Part shown: positions 1 to 7,266 of the stretch, piece after piece
Numbering within the stretch: the stretch's first letter is position 1
Layout of the letters: every line of letters starts with the position of its first letter
Source of the DNA: CAYOYK01 sp964408185
Lineage (GTDB): Bacteria; Bacillota; Clostridia; Christensenellales; Aristaeellaceae
Direction of reading: 5' to 3'
DNA length: 15,224 nucleotides
Assembly (NCBI GenBank): GCA_964408185.1
Contig: CAYOYK010000056.1
Location: forward strand, 1 to 15,224
Notes under the pieces: model-generated
What the model saw: only the letters and a program-made list of their open reading frames with translations
Databases searched by the model: none
Told to the model about the DNA's origin: nothing
Translations under genes and position numbers: made by a program

Positions 1-52
1 CATGACCTCCAGCGTGACAGGCTGGCATTCTAACCAACTGAACTACCGGGCC
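1..52 (-). tRNA. tRNA-Asp (anticodon GUC), partial
   Basis: Read on the minus strand this is the 5' part of a tRNA: acceptor strand GGCCCGG, a D-arm with TAGTTCAGTTGGTTAGA, and an anticodon stem CCAGC/GCTGG closing the loop CTGTCAC, so the anticodon is GTC (Asp). The T-arm and 3' acceptor strand lie beyond the window edge. It follows tRNA-Val by only a few bases, so the two are probably processed from one transcript. Confidence 0.93.
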
Positions 53-58
53 GTATTT

Positions 59-134
59 TGGTGGGAACAACAGGGCTCGAACCTGTGACCCTCTGCTTGT
101 AAGGCAGATGCTCTCCCAGCTGAGCTATGCTCCC
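59..134 (-). tRNA. tRNA-Val (anticodon UAC)
   Basis: The minus strand folds as a complete cloverleaf. The acceptor stem is GGGAGCA/TGTTCCC, the D-loop contains AGCTCAGCTGGGAGAG, and the anticodon stem TCTGC/GCAGA closes the loop CTTACAA (anticodon TAC, reading GUA). The T-arm contains GGTTCGAGCC. The discriminator A is followed by CCA in the DNA, so the 3' CCA is encoded. It is the first gene of a tRNA operon whose second member is tRNA-Asp. Confidence 0.96.
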
Positions 135-164
135 CCGCCTGCGCTTTTCGCGGCGACGTGATAT

Positions 165-193
165 ATCATACCTGTGATTCCCGGTTTTGTCAA
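165..193 (-). promoter_or_regulatory. sigma-A promoter of the tRNA-Val/tRNA-Asp operon
   Basis: On the minus strand a perfect -35 TTGACA (188-193) is separated by 17 bp from the -10 TATGAT (165-170), about 30 bp before the first tRNA nucleotide. Hexamers and spacing are close to consensus, as expected for a stable-RNA operon. Confidence 0.85.
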
Positions 194-345
194 TACGGCG
201 GAGAGGGATTTTGCCGTGTTTTTTTTAATGCGCCGCGTCAGGCCCTTTTTTGAAATGGGAAAGGCGGCCTCTGCATCCTTTTTCCGCCTGTTTTTCCGAC
301 CCTTTCGCGCGGCGCGGCATACGCTGTGGGGGAGGAGGAATGCTC

Positions 346-1884
346 ATGCGGAAAACCATCGCGGCGGTCTTAGCGGCCCTGTGCCTGATGGGCTCCCTTG
401 CGCTGGCGGAGACATTTCCGCCCAGCTCAACGCCAACGATTCGCGGGATCGATGTCAGCTCGTGGCAGCGCACGATCGATTGGGCGGCTGTTCGCGCCGA
501 CGGAATCGAGATTGCAATCATCCGCGCCTCGGAGGGCGACGGCTTTACCGACCCCTATCTGGAGGCGAACTACGCCGGGGCCAAGGCCGCCGGCGTAAAG
601 GTGGGCTTCTACCACTTTCTCACCGCCAAAACGATCAGCGAGGCCGTTGCGCAGGCGGACCACTTTCTATCCACACTCGCGGGCAAAACGCCCGATTGCC
701 TGCTCGCGCTGGATTACGGCGGCGGCGCGTCGCTGTCCTCCAGTCAGCTTACGGCCAACGCGGCGGCCTTTCTGGCGCGCGTGGAGGGGAAAAGCGGCTA
801 CGGCGCCATGCTGTACACGGACGCGTGGGCCGCCAAGGCCCGCTATGGCGAAGCCGTGACGCGCTATCCCATTTGGGTTGCCAACTATGGCGTCTCCGAG
901 CCGGAGGCCAACGGCAAATGGGCCTCGTGGGTGGGCTTTCAGTACAGCGACCGGGGAACGGTGCGCGGGATCAGCGGGGCCGTCGATCTGGATGAGTTTA
1001 CCGCGCAGGTCTACCAAAGCGTCGGGCCTACGCCTACGCCCACGCCAACGCCCACACCTACGCTCACGCCAACGCCTACGCCTACGCCAACGCCAACACA
1101 AACACCAACGCCTACGCCCACGCCCACGCCAACGCACACGCCGACCCCAACGCCAACCCCTACGCCATTTCCTACGCCCACGCCGCCCCCCACCCCCACG
1201 CCAACAACAGGCGAGACGCTCTACTATCAGCCGATGACGGCCGTGTCCGCAGACAGCCTTGCCGCCCTGTTGAACACCACCGCGCAGGCGTTGCAAAGCC
1301 TCAACGAGGTTGTCGGCGGCATGGCGCAGGCCGGGCAGGTGATGCGCTATCCGGCGGGAATCGCTTCCTCCGGCGAGGCCTACGCGGGCTTGCACATTCT
1401 CCAGCCGGATGAGAACCTGTACACGCTGGCGCGGCGCTACCAGACCACGGCGGAGGAGCTTGCCGCGCTGAACGCGCTCGCTAGCCTCACGCCGCCGCGC
1501 GGACAGATTCTGCGCGTGCCGACGGCTGCCGGGCGCGAGGAGGTGCCCGCTCCGCCCAGCTGGCTGCTGGAGAATGTTTCCATGCTGCTCCCCGGCCAGA
1601 CGCTGGAGCAGCTTGCGGCGCTCTACGGCGTATCGGCCGACGACCTGCGCACCATCAACGGCATTGCGGGGGCCGCGCGCGCGGGCCAGCTGATCCACCT
1701 GCAAGCCTACGGCAATGACGCGACGGGCAGCTTCCGGGGCGGCTATGTGGTGCAAAAGGGCGACTCGCTGGTGCGTATTGCCAACTACTTTGGCACCACG
1801 GCGGCAACGCTGTACAGCATCAATAACATCTCGCTCGCGTCGATGCTGTTTCCGGGGCAGGTGCTGCTGCTGCCGGAGGACTGA
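346..1884 (+). CDS. Secreted GH25 lysozyme-like protein with Thr-Pro linker and four LysM-like repeats; catalytic Glu missing
   Basis: This is a 512-residue exported cell-wall protein. The ATG at 346 is chosen because GGAGGAGG (331-338) lies 7 bases before it; the in-frame ATG at 340 is too close to that site. Residues 1-21 form a signal peptide ending ALA. Residues ~33-225 match glycoside hydrolase family 25 (N-acetylmuramidase): IDVSSWQ with Asp36, a GFYHF strand, and a C-terminal FQYS...GAVDLDEF block. The family's catalytic Asp-x-Glu appears here as Asp123-Tyr-Gly125, so the general acid Glu is absent. A Thr-Pro linker follows (228-288), then four LysM-like repeats of decreasing degeneracy (~292-335, ~350-392, ~410-454, ~467-511); the last, starting YVVQKGDSL, is canonical. 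LysM binds peptidoglycan or chitin-type glycans. It may therefore be a wall-binding pseudo-lysozyme rather than an active muramidase; that is inference. No clear promoter was seen in the gap before it (194-345). Confidence 0.9.
   Translation: MRKTIAAVLAALCLMGSLALAETFPPSSTPTIRGIDVSSWQRTIDWAAVRADGIEIAIIRASEGDGFTDPYLEANYAGAKAAGVKVGFYHFLTAKTISEAVAQADHFLSTLAGKTPDCLLALDYGGGASLSSSQLTANAAAFLARVEGKSGYGAMLYTDAWAAKARYGEAVTRYPIWVANYGVSEPEANGKWASWVGFQYSDRGTVRGISGAVDLDEFTAQVYQSVGPTPTPTPTPTPTLTPTPTPTPTPTQTPTPTPTPTPTHTPTPTPTPTPFPTPTPPPTPTPTTGETLYYQPMTAVSADSLAALLNTTAQALQSLNEVVGGMAQAGQVMRYPAGIASSGEAYAGLHILQPDENLYTLARRYQTTAEELAALNALASLTPPRGQILRVPTAAGREEVPAPPSWLLENVSMLLPGQTLEQLAALYGVSADDLRTINGIAGAARAGQLIHLQAYGNDATGSFRGGYVVQKGDSLVRIANYFGTTAATLYSINNISLASMLFPGQVLLLPED
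1027..1209 (+). repeat. Coding microsatellite encoding a Thr-Pro linker
   Basis: About 60 codons alternate Pro (CCN) and Thr (ACN) as a degenerate 6-bp repeat, interrupted by single Leu, Gln, His and Phe codons. It separates the GH25 domain from the LysM repeats and is probably an extended, possibly glycosylated, wall-spanning linker. Third-position variation (CCT/CCC/CCA, ACG/ACC/ACA) shows that the protein pattern is kept while the DNA drifts. Confidence 0.9.
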
Positions 1885-1976
1885 GCCGCCGCACCCGCGA
1901 ATCCGCTGCCGGAGAACTGAGTCGCCGCGCCCGCGCGCCCGCAGCGTAGGACTGAGCCGCCGCGCCCGCGAATCCG
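1870..1976 (+). repeat. 36-bp minisatellite, three copies, spanning the lysozyme stop codon
   Basis: Three imperfect tandem copies lie at 1870-1905, 1906-1941 and 1942-1976 (36, 36 and 35 bp). Each has a core like GGACTGAGCCGCCGC followed by CCCGCG. Copy 1 holds the last codons and stop codon of the GH25 gene; copies 2 and 3 repeat that end in the non-coding downstream DNA. Confidence 0.8.
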
Positions 1977-1984
1977 CAAAACGG

Positions 1985-2032
1985 AACCATCCGTTGCGTT
2001 TGTATTCCCATCAAATACAACCATCCGTCGCG
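1985..2032 (+). repeat. Direct repeat flanking a small inverted repeat
   Basis: A 14-bp direct repeat AACCATCCGTYGCG occurs at 1985-1998 and 2019-2032. Between the copies is an inverted repeat, TTGTATT (2000-2006) and AATACAA (2014-2020), with a 7-base loop. It lies in the GC-rich gap between the GH25 gene and the fhs promoter; with the minisatellite it fills most of that gap. There is no run of T after the stem, so it is not a classical terminator. Confidence 0.55.
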
Positions 2033-2076
2033 CCCGCGCCCTGCTTTGCCGGGGCGCGGAGGCGCGTCGCCCCCGC

Positions 2077-2105
2077 TTGTGCAACCGAGCGTTTTGCGGT
2101 ATACT
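2077..2105 (+). promoter_or_regulatory. sigma-A promoter of fhs and probably the genes after it
   Basis: A -35 TTGTGC (2077-2082), 17-bp spacer and -10 TATACT (2100-2105) predict a start near 2112 and an untranslated leader of about 60 bases before the fhs ATG. No riboswitch-like fold was recognised in that leader. Confidence 0.7.
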
Positions 2106-2173
2106 AGACTGCGCCTCTTTTGAAAGCTGGCGACAAACCACAGCCTGCGCCCCGCGCGCGAGAAGGAGCCCTC

Positions 2174-3841
2174 ATGCCCACAGATTTGGAGATCGCCCGT
2201 CAGGCGAAGCCACAGCCCATCCAGAGCATTGCGGAGGCGGCGGGCTTTGCGCCGGAGACCCTCGCGCCCTACGGCCGCCTGATGGCCAAGGTGGACGCGG
2301 CCGCCTACGAAAACCGGCCCATCAAGGGCAAGCTGGTGCTGGTTACCGCCATTACGCCCACGCCCGCGGGCGAGGGCAAGACCACGGTATCCGTGGCGCT
2401 GGCCGACGGCATGCGCTGCATCGGCAAAAACGCCATGCTTGCCCTGCGGGAGCCCTCCCTCGGCCCCGTGTTTGGCATGAAGGGCGGCGCGACCGGCGGC
2501 GGGCACGCGCAGGTGCTGCCCATGGAGAACATCAACCTGCATTTTACGGGCGATCTGCACGCCATTACGGCGGCCAACAATCTGCTGGTCGCGCTGATTG
2601 ACAACCACATCCATCAGGGCAACGCCCTGCGCATCGACGTGCACAGCGTGTGCTTCCGCCGCTGCCTTGATCTCAACGACCGTCAGCTCCGCGATGTAGT
2701 GACCGGCCTCGGCGGGGCGAAGAACGGCGTGCTGCGGGAGAGCGGCTTTGATATCACCGCTGCCAGCGAGGTCATGGCGACATTCTGCATGGCCTCCGAT
2801 CTGATGGATCTGCGCGCGCGCCTCGGCCGCATGGTCGTAGCGCGCGATACGGACGGGCAGCCCGTGACCGCCGCCGATATCGGCGCGCAGGGGGCCATGA
2901 CCGCGCTGCTCCGCGACGCGTTTTCGCCCAACTTGGTGCAGAGCATCGACGGCACGCCCTGCCTGATGCACGGCGGCCCGTTTGCCAACATCGCGCACGG
3001 CTGCAACAGCGTGGCCGCCACGCGGCTGGCCCTGCGCATGGCCGATTATGTGGTCACCGAGGCCGGCTTCGGCGCGGATCTGGGCGCGGAAAAGTTTATC
3101 GACCTCAAATGCCGCGCGGCCGGGCTGAGCCCCGCCTGCGTCACCCTTGTGGCGACGGTGCGCGCGCTCAAGCATCATGGCGGCGCGGCGAAGGAGGACC
3201 TCAAAACCCCCGATGTGGACGCGCTGCTGCGCGGTCTGCCCAACCTGCTCAGGCACATCGATACCATCCAAAACGTGTGGAAGCTCCCCGTGGTGGTGGC
3301 AGTCAACGCGTTTGCAACCGACAGCGCGGACGAGCTGAACGCCCTGCGGCAGGCCATGGCCGATCGCGGCGTGCCCTGTGCGCTGTGCGAGGGCTGGGCC
3401 AAGGGCGGCGCGGGCGCTGCCGAGCTGGCCAAGCTGGTGTGCGAGCAGGCGGATGCAAACGCCGCGCCCTGCGCCTTCACCTATCCGGACGACGCGACAA
3501 TGGCCCATAAGATCGAGGCCGTGGCGACGCGGGTATACCACGCCGGGAGCGTGGAGCTCTCCGCCGACGCAAAGAAGGCCGTCGCCCAGCTGGAAAAAGA
3601 GGGCTTTGGCGGCCTGCCGGTCTGCATCGCCAAGACGCAGTATTCGCTTTCGGAGGATCCCAAGCTGCTCGGCGCGCCGGAGGGGTTCGCGCTCACCATC
3701 CGCAGCGTGCGGCTGAGCGCGGGCGCGGGCTTCGCCGTGGCGTACGCGGGCAGCATCATCGCCATGCCGGGCCTGCCCAAGATCCCCGCCGCCCTCGGCA
3801 TCGACGTGGACGCGCAGGGAAACATTACCGGGTTGTTTTGA
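2174..3841 (+). CDS. fhs: Formate-tetrahydrofolate ligase (formyl-THF synthetase)
   Basis: This cytoplasmic enzyme makes 10-formyl-tetrahydrofolate from formate, ATP and tetrahydrofolate. It feeds purine and formyl-Met-tRNA synthesis and, in acetogens, the methyl branch of the Wood-Ljungdahl pathway. The ATG at 2174 has AGAAGGAG (2161-2168) at good distance and gives 555 residues, the usual length for the monofunctional bacterial family. The upstream in-frame ATG at 2120 would add 18 unconserved residues. Visible family blocks are the ATP-binding TPTPAGEGKTT (61-71), the segment REPSLGPVFGMKGGATGGG (~92-110), NLHFTGD (121-127), DNHIHQGN soon after, and the C-terminal SLSEDPKLLG and MPGLPKIPAA. 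The protein looks complete. It is the first gene after a sigma-A promoter; only 27 bp separate it from the Lrp gene, so a fhs-lrp-aminotransferase operon is likely. Fhs alone does not prove acetogenesis. Confidence 0.98.
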   Translation: MPTDLEIARQAKPQPIQSIAEAAGFAPETLAPYGRLMAKVDAAAYENRPIKGKLVLVTAITPTPAGEGKTTVSVALADGMRCIGKNAMLALREPSLGPVFGMKGGATGGGHAQVLPMENINLHFTGDLHAITAANNLLVALIDNHIHQGNALRIDVHSVCFRRCLDLNDRQLRDVVTGLGGAKNGVLRESGFDITAASEVMATFCMASDLMDLRARLGRMVVARDTDGQPVTAADIGAQGAMTALLRDAFSPNLVQSIDGTPCLMHGGPFANIAHGCNSVAATRLALRMADYVVTEAGFGADLGAEKFIDLKCRAAGLSPACVTLVATVRALKHHGGAAKEDLKTPDVDALLRGLPNLLRHIDTIQNVWKLPVVVAVNAFATDSADELNALRQAMADRGVPCALCEGWAKGGAGAAELAKLVCEQADANAAPCAFTYPDDATMAHKIEAVATRVYHAGSVELSADAKKAVAQLEKEGFGGLPVCIAKTQYSLSEDPKLLGAPEGFALTIRSVRLSAGAGFAVAYAGSIIAMPGLPKIPAALGIDVDAQGNITGLF

Positions 3842-3868
3842 TCAATAAGAACGAAAGGAGAACGCCCC

Positions 3869-4360
3869 GTGAAAGATCTGCAAATGGAGCTGTTGGAGCT
3901 GCTCAAACAGGATTGCCGCCAGCCGCTGGAAAAGCTGGCCATCATGACCGCCCGCCCTCTGGAGGAGGTGGCCGCCGCTATCGACGAGATGGAGCAGAAA
4001 GGCGTGATCCTGCGCTATTCGCCCGTCATCAACTGGGATAAGACCGACCGCGAGCGCGTGGAGGCGATGATCGAGGTGCGCGTCACCCCGCAGCGCGATC
4101 AGGGCTTTGACGCTATCGCCGCGCGCATCTACCGCTTTGAGGAGGTCAAGACCATGTACCTCATGAGCGGCGCGTATGACCTGCTGCTGCTGGTGGAGGC
4201 TCACACGCTCAAGGAGCTGGCCTATTTTGTGTCCACCAAGCTCAGCGTGCTGGAAACCGTAACCGGCACCGCCACGCACTTTGTGCTCAAGCGCTACAAG
4301 AGCGACGGCGTGATTTTTGAGGGCGACAAGAAGGACGGCCGTCAGGTGGTGGTACCGTGA
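3869..4360 (+). CDS. Lrp/AsnC-family transcriptional regulator
   Basis: This 163-residue protein starts at a GTG with AAAGGAG (3854-3860) 8 bases before it. Residues ~1-50 resemble the winged helix-turn-helix of the feast/famine family (LLELLKQDCRQPLEKLA, then the recognition-helix region up to KGVILRYSPVINW). Residues ~65-145 are the RAM/AsnC ligand-binding domain, with EVRVTPQ, YLMSGAYDLLLLVEA and a final THFVLKRYK. Family members bind DNA as octamers or similar assemblies and sense amino acids. The stop codon overlaps the aminotransferase start (GTGA, 4357-4360), so the two proteins are translationally coupled. The usual reading is that it controls this aminotransferase or its own operon in response to an amino acid, but the effector cannot be told from sequence. 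Confidence 0.92.
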   Translation: MKDLQMELLELLKQDCRQPLEKLAIMTARPLEEVAAAIDEMEQKGVILRYSPVINWDKTDRERVEAMIEVRVTPQRDQGFDAIAARIYRFEEVKTMYLMSGAYDLLLLVEAHTLKELAYFVSTKLSVLETVTGTATHFVLKRYKSDGVIFEGDKKDGRQVVVP

Positions 4361-5535
4361 ACTACCAAAGCTACCTCAACCCGCGCATCGCGGCGGTGCC
4401 CAAAAGCGGCATCCGTAAGTTTTTCGATATCGTGCAGACGATGCCCGGAGCGATCTCGCTGGGCGTGGGCGAGCCGGATTTCGTTACGCCCTACCACATC
4501 CGGGACGCGGCCATCAACAGCCTGCTGGACGGCCAGACCAGCTACACCAGCAACTGGGGCATTCTGTCCCTGCGCCGGGAGATCGCCCTCTATCAGCAGC
4601 AGCGCGTCGGCCTGACCTACGACCCCGACAAGGAGGTGCTGGTCACCGTCGGCGCGAGCGAGGGCATCGATTTGGCCCTCCGCGTCCTTTGCACGCCGGA
4701 GGTGGACGTGCTGGTGCCGGAGCCAAGCTACGTGAGCTACAGCCCCAACGTCGTGTTCGCGGGCGGCAATCCCGTGCCGGTCAAGACCTACGCGCGGGAC
4801 GGCTTCGCGCTGACCGCCGAGGCCGTGGAGCAGGCCGTTACGCCCCGTTCGCGGGTGCTGGTGCTGCCCTACCCCAACAACCCCACCGGCGCGATCCTCT
4901 CGCGGGAGGCCTTGCAGGGCATCGCGGAGGTGGTGAAGCGGCACGAGCTGATGGTGGTGAGCGACGAGATCTATTGCGAGCTCACCTACGGCGGCGCGCG
5001 GCATGTGTCCATCGCCACGCTGCCGGGCATGTGGGAGCGCACCGTCGTTATCAACGGCTTCAGCAAGGCCTTCGCCATGACGGGCTGGCGCATGGGCTAT
5101 GTGTGCGCCCCGCGGGAGCTGACCGACGTGATGGTCAAAATCCACCAGTACACCATTATGTGCGCGCCCCGGCAGGGACAGGTGGCCGCCGAGGAGGCCC
5201 TGCGCAAGGGCCGCGAGGACGGCTATGCGGATGTGCGCATGATGTGCGAGAGCTACAACCACCGCCGCCGTCTGATGGTGGAGGCGTTCCAGCGCATGGG
5301 CCTCACCTGCATGGAACCGCTGGGCGCGTTTTACGTGTTCCCCAGCATTCGGCGCACGGGCCTGACCAGCGACGAGTTTTGCGAGCGCCTTCTGCGTGAA
5401 AAAAAGGTCGCGGCCGTGCCGGGTTCGGCCTTTGGGGCCTGCGGCGAGGGGCACATCCGCTGCTGCTACGCCACCGCCGTGAACCTGATGGAGGAAGCCC
5501 TGCGCCGCATCGAGGAATTTGTTACATCGCTCTAA
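4357..5535 (+). CDS. Class I/II PLP-dependent aminotransferase (AspC/AlaT-like)
   Basis: This 392-residue cytoplasmic enzyme begins at a GTG that overlaps the lrp stop by four bases; upstream there is only a poor GGTGGTGG site, consistent with coupled translation. Fold-type I motifs are in order: ISLGVGEPDF (33-42), TSYTSNWG near 61-68, the PLP-contacting NNPTG (174-178), SDEIY (202-206), and the Schiff-base lysine Lys237 in GFSKAFAMTGWRMGY. A late GEGHIRCCYA segment carries the Arg expected to bind the substrate carboxylate. It matches the group often annotated as aspartate, alanine or aromatic aminotransferase and found beside Lrp genes in Firmicutes. The amino donor and acceptor cannot be assigned. 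It is probably the third gene of the fhs operon. Confidence 0.93.
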   Translation: MNYQSYLNPRIAAVPKSGIRKFFDIVQTMPGAISLGVGEPDFVTPYHIRDAAINSLLDGQTSYTSNWGILSLRREIALYQQQRVGLTYDPDKEVLVTVGASEGIDLALRVLCTPEVDVLVPEPSYVSYSPNVVFAGGNPVPVKTYARDGFALTAEAVEQAVTPRSRVLVLPYPNNPTGAILSREALQGIAEVVKRHELMVVSDEIYCELTYGGARHVSIATLPGMWERTVVINGFSKAFAMTGWRMGYVCAPRELTDVMVKIHQYTIMCAPRQGQVAAEEALRKGREDGYADVRMMCESYNHRRRLMVEAFQRMGLTCMEPLGAFYVFPSIRRTGLTSDEFCERLLREKKVAAVPGSAFGACGEGHIRCCYATAVNLMEEALRRIEEFVTSL

Positions 5536-5538
5536 CAG

Positions 5539-5568
5539 GGTTACGCGGCCCGGACTCGAACTGTAACC
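5539..5568 (+). repeat. Inverted repeat upstream of the CapA-family gene
   Basis: GGTTAC (5539-5544) and GTAACC (5563-5568) form a 6-bp stem around an 18-base loop, just before the capA-like ribosome binding site. There is no T-run, so it is a weak candidate for a terminator. It could be an operator or a processing hairpin. Inside, the minus strand reads AGTTCGAGTCCGGGCCGC, which resembles a tRNA T-loop but has no matching T-stem. Confidence 0.4.
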
Positions 5569-5584
5569 ATGGAGGTGACTGCTT

Positions 5585-6748
5585 TTGAAACGTTTGCTCT
5601 GCCTGCTGCTGGCGCTTGCGCTTTGCGGCGGCCTGATTTGGGCGCTGGCCGAGGAGGAAGAACAGGAGGTCTCGCTGGCGGATCAGCTTAACAACGCGTC
5701 CGCCACGCCGACCCCGGTGCCCCCGGTGGTCGTGCCCACCCCCGATCCCGCCGAGCCTGTGTACGAGCTGGACGGCTCAATTTTGGTCAAGCTGAGCTTC
5801 ACGGGCGACGTGACCATCGGCGGGGATGTGCGCAAGAGCACATCCATCTTTGACGAAGAGCTGAAAAAGCATGGCGGGGATATCACGTTCCCGTTCAAAA
5901 ACGTGCAGGCCATTTTGGCGGACGACGACATGACGCTCATCAACTTTGAGACCACGCTGACCGACGCGCCCATCAACTCGGCGCGGAAGAACAACCAATT
6001 CCTGTTTTCCGCACCGGCGGAGTATGTGCAAATGCTCACCTACGGCAGCGTGGAGGCCGTCAGCTTTGAGAACAACCACGCTGACGATCATGGCGAGCAG
6101 GGACGCGCGGACACCAAGCAGGCGCTTACCGACGCGGGCATCGGCTATGCCAGCGACAGCGAGCCCTGCATCAAAATGGTCAAGGGCGTAAAGATCGGCA
6201 TGCTGGCGTACTGCACCGTGAGCGACGCCGACGAGTACCCGCGCATCTACGAGCAGATGCCCCGCGAGATCGCCAGCCTGCGCGAGCAGGGCTGCGAGAT
6301 TGTGATCGTGAGCTATCACTGGGGCTTTGAGAAGGATTACGCGCCCACGAACAACCAGCAAAAGCTGGGGCACGCCACCATCGACGCGGGGGCCGATCTG
6401 GTCATCGGGCACCACAGCCACCGGATCAATCCCATCGAGGAATACAAGGGCAAATACATCTGCTATTCCTTGGGGAATTTCAGCTTTGCGGGCAACAGCA
6501 ATCCGGACGACATGAGCACATTCATTTTCCAAACAAGGTTTCGCGTCAAGGACGGGGTGGCGAAGCCGGAGGGCTTTCTCATCATCCCGTGCCGTATTTC
6601 CAGCTTTAAGGACTACAATGATTTTGTGCCCACCCCCTATGACAAGGAGCAAAGCATCGAGAGCGTGCTCACGGTGCTGCGCAAGAACGGCGCGGACTTG
6701 GCCTACGCGGTGGAGCAGTACCCTCTCAAATGGCCGGAGGAGGAATGA
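5585..6748 (+). CDS. Secreted CapA-family (PGA capsule type) metallophosphoesterase-like protein
   Basis: The 387-residue protein starts at TTG 5585, with a strong GGAGGTGA (5571-5578) just before it; no in-frame ATG fits that site. Residues 1-22 are a signal peptide ending WALA, and 23-62 are an acidic and then Thr/Pro-rich spacer. Residues ~67-345 are the CapA/PgsA-like domain of the calcineurin-like superfamily: FTGDV (72-76), NFET (120-123), NNHADDHG (163-170), YHWGFE (244-249), GHHSHRINPIE (275-285) and YSLGNFSF (294-301). The Asp, Asn and His residues of these blocks are those expected to bind metal and all are present. CapA proteins are linked to poly-gamma-glutamate capsules, but many solitary homologues have no known role. 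No capBC genes are nearby, so a capsule function is not supported here. The stop overlaps the next gene (ATGA). Confidence 0.92.
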   Translation: MKRLLCLLLALALCGGLIWALAEEEEQEVSLADQLNNASATPTPVPPVVVPTPDPAEPVYELDGSILVKLSFTGDVTIGGDVRKSTSIFDEELKKHGGDITFPFKNVQAILADDDMTLINFETTLTDAPINSARKNNQFLFSAPAEYVQMLTYGSVEAVSFENNHADDHGEQGRADTKQALTDAGIGYASDSEPCIKMVKGVKIGMLAYCTVSDADEYPRIYEQMPREIASLREQGCEIVIVSYHWGFEKDYAPTNNQQKLGHATIDAGADLVIGHHSHRINPIEEYKGKYICYSLGNFSFAGNSNPDDMSTFIFQTRFRVKDGVAKPEGFLIIPCRISSFKDYNDFVPTPYDKEQSIESVLTVLRKNGADLAYAVEQYPLKWPEEE

Positions 6749-7122
6749 GCGTGCGCTATGCTTGGCTGGATGAATACCTGCTGGCAAAGCCGGGTGTGAC
6801 CAAGGATTTGCAGCCGGATTGGAACTGGCAAAGGTATCAGATCGGCGGCAAGATGTTTGCGGCGGTCTTGCTGGATGACAACGACAAGCCGACCTACATC
6901 AACCTCAAGCTGGAGCCCCTTGAGGGCGAGGCGCTGCGCCGGCAGTTTGAGGGCGACGTGATCCCCGGCTATTACAGCAACAAGCAGCATTGGAATTCCG
7001 TCAAGCCGGACGGGGCCGTGCCGGACGAGCTGCTCAAAACCATGCTGGACAAGAGCTACGGGCTGGTGCTGGCGGGCCTGACGAAAAAGCTGCAGCGCGA
7101 GATTCTGGGCGCGCGCGAGTAG
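6745..7122 (+). CDS. YjbR/MmcQ-family protein
   Basis: This small protein has 125 residues, the usual size for the family. The ATG at 6745 overlaps the capA-like stop (ATGA), and GGAGGAGGA (6736-6744) runs right up to it; the GTG at 6751 has better spacing from this site and is a possible alternative start. Conserved features are GGKMFA near residue 34, INLKLEP near 51, the basic-aromatic block VIPGYYSNKQHWNSV near 72, and SYGLVLAGLTKK near the end. The fold is known in this family (CyaY-like, sometimes called DNA-binding), but the molecular role is not established. Translational coupling suggests co-expression with the CapA-like protein; a functional link is only inferred. Confidence 0.88.
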   Translation: MSVRYAWLDEYLLAKPGVTKDLQPDWNWQRYQIGGKMFAAVLLDDNDKPTYINLKLEPLEGEALRRQFEGDVIPGYYSNKQHWNSVKPDGAVPDELLKTMLDKSYGLVLAGLTKKLQREILGARE

Positions 7123-7165
7123 GCGCGGCAAGGGAAAAAGGCGAAAGCCCGATTGTGGCAGGGCA

Positions 7166-7242
7166 GCGTTGCTTTGCAACGCCGCCGCCTTGGCCGCACA
7201 GGTCGCCCAAGACGGCATCCATTGGGGAGCGCGGCTCCCCAA
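7166..7242. other. Two perfect hairpins in the convergent gap
   Basis: GCGTTGC (7166-7172) pairs with GCAACGC (7176-7182) around TTT. TTGGGGAGC (7222-7230) pairs with GCTCCCCAA (7234-7242) around GCG. A third, weaker stem (AGCCCC/GGGGTT) follows at once. They precede the strong terminator stem at 7267-7299, in the 209-bp gap between two convergent genes, and may belong to a dispersed intergenic repeat. Confidence 0.6.
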
Positions 7243-7266
7243 GCCCCTCGCGGGGGTTTGATAGAC

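Noticed and set aside
250..345. N-terminal extension of the GH25 gene
   Set aside because: The extra 32 codons are Arg/Gly-rich, lack a ribosome binding site and would bury the signal peptide. The start at 346 fits GGAGGAGG.
1011..1199. Minus-strand frame coding alternating Gly-Val
   Set aside because: It is simply the complement of the Thr-Pro microsatellite and has no ribosome binding site.
1820..3541. 573-codon open frame on the minus strand
   Set aside because: It is antisense to fhs, shows no family motif and is His/Gly/Arg-rich, as expected for shadow frames in GC-rich DNA.
5539..5568. tRNA fragment (T-loop-like GTTCGAGTCC on the minus strand)
   Set aside because: The bases needed for the T-stem do not pair and no other arm is present. 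It is treated as an inverted repeat with chance similarity.
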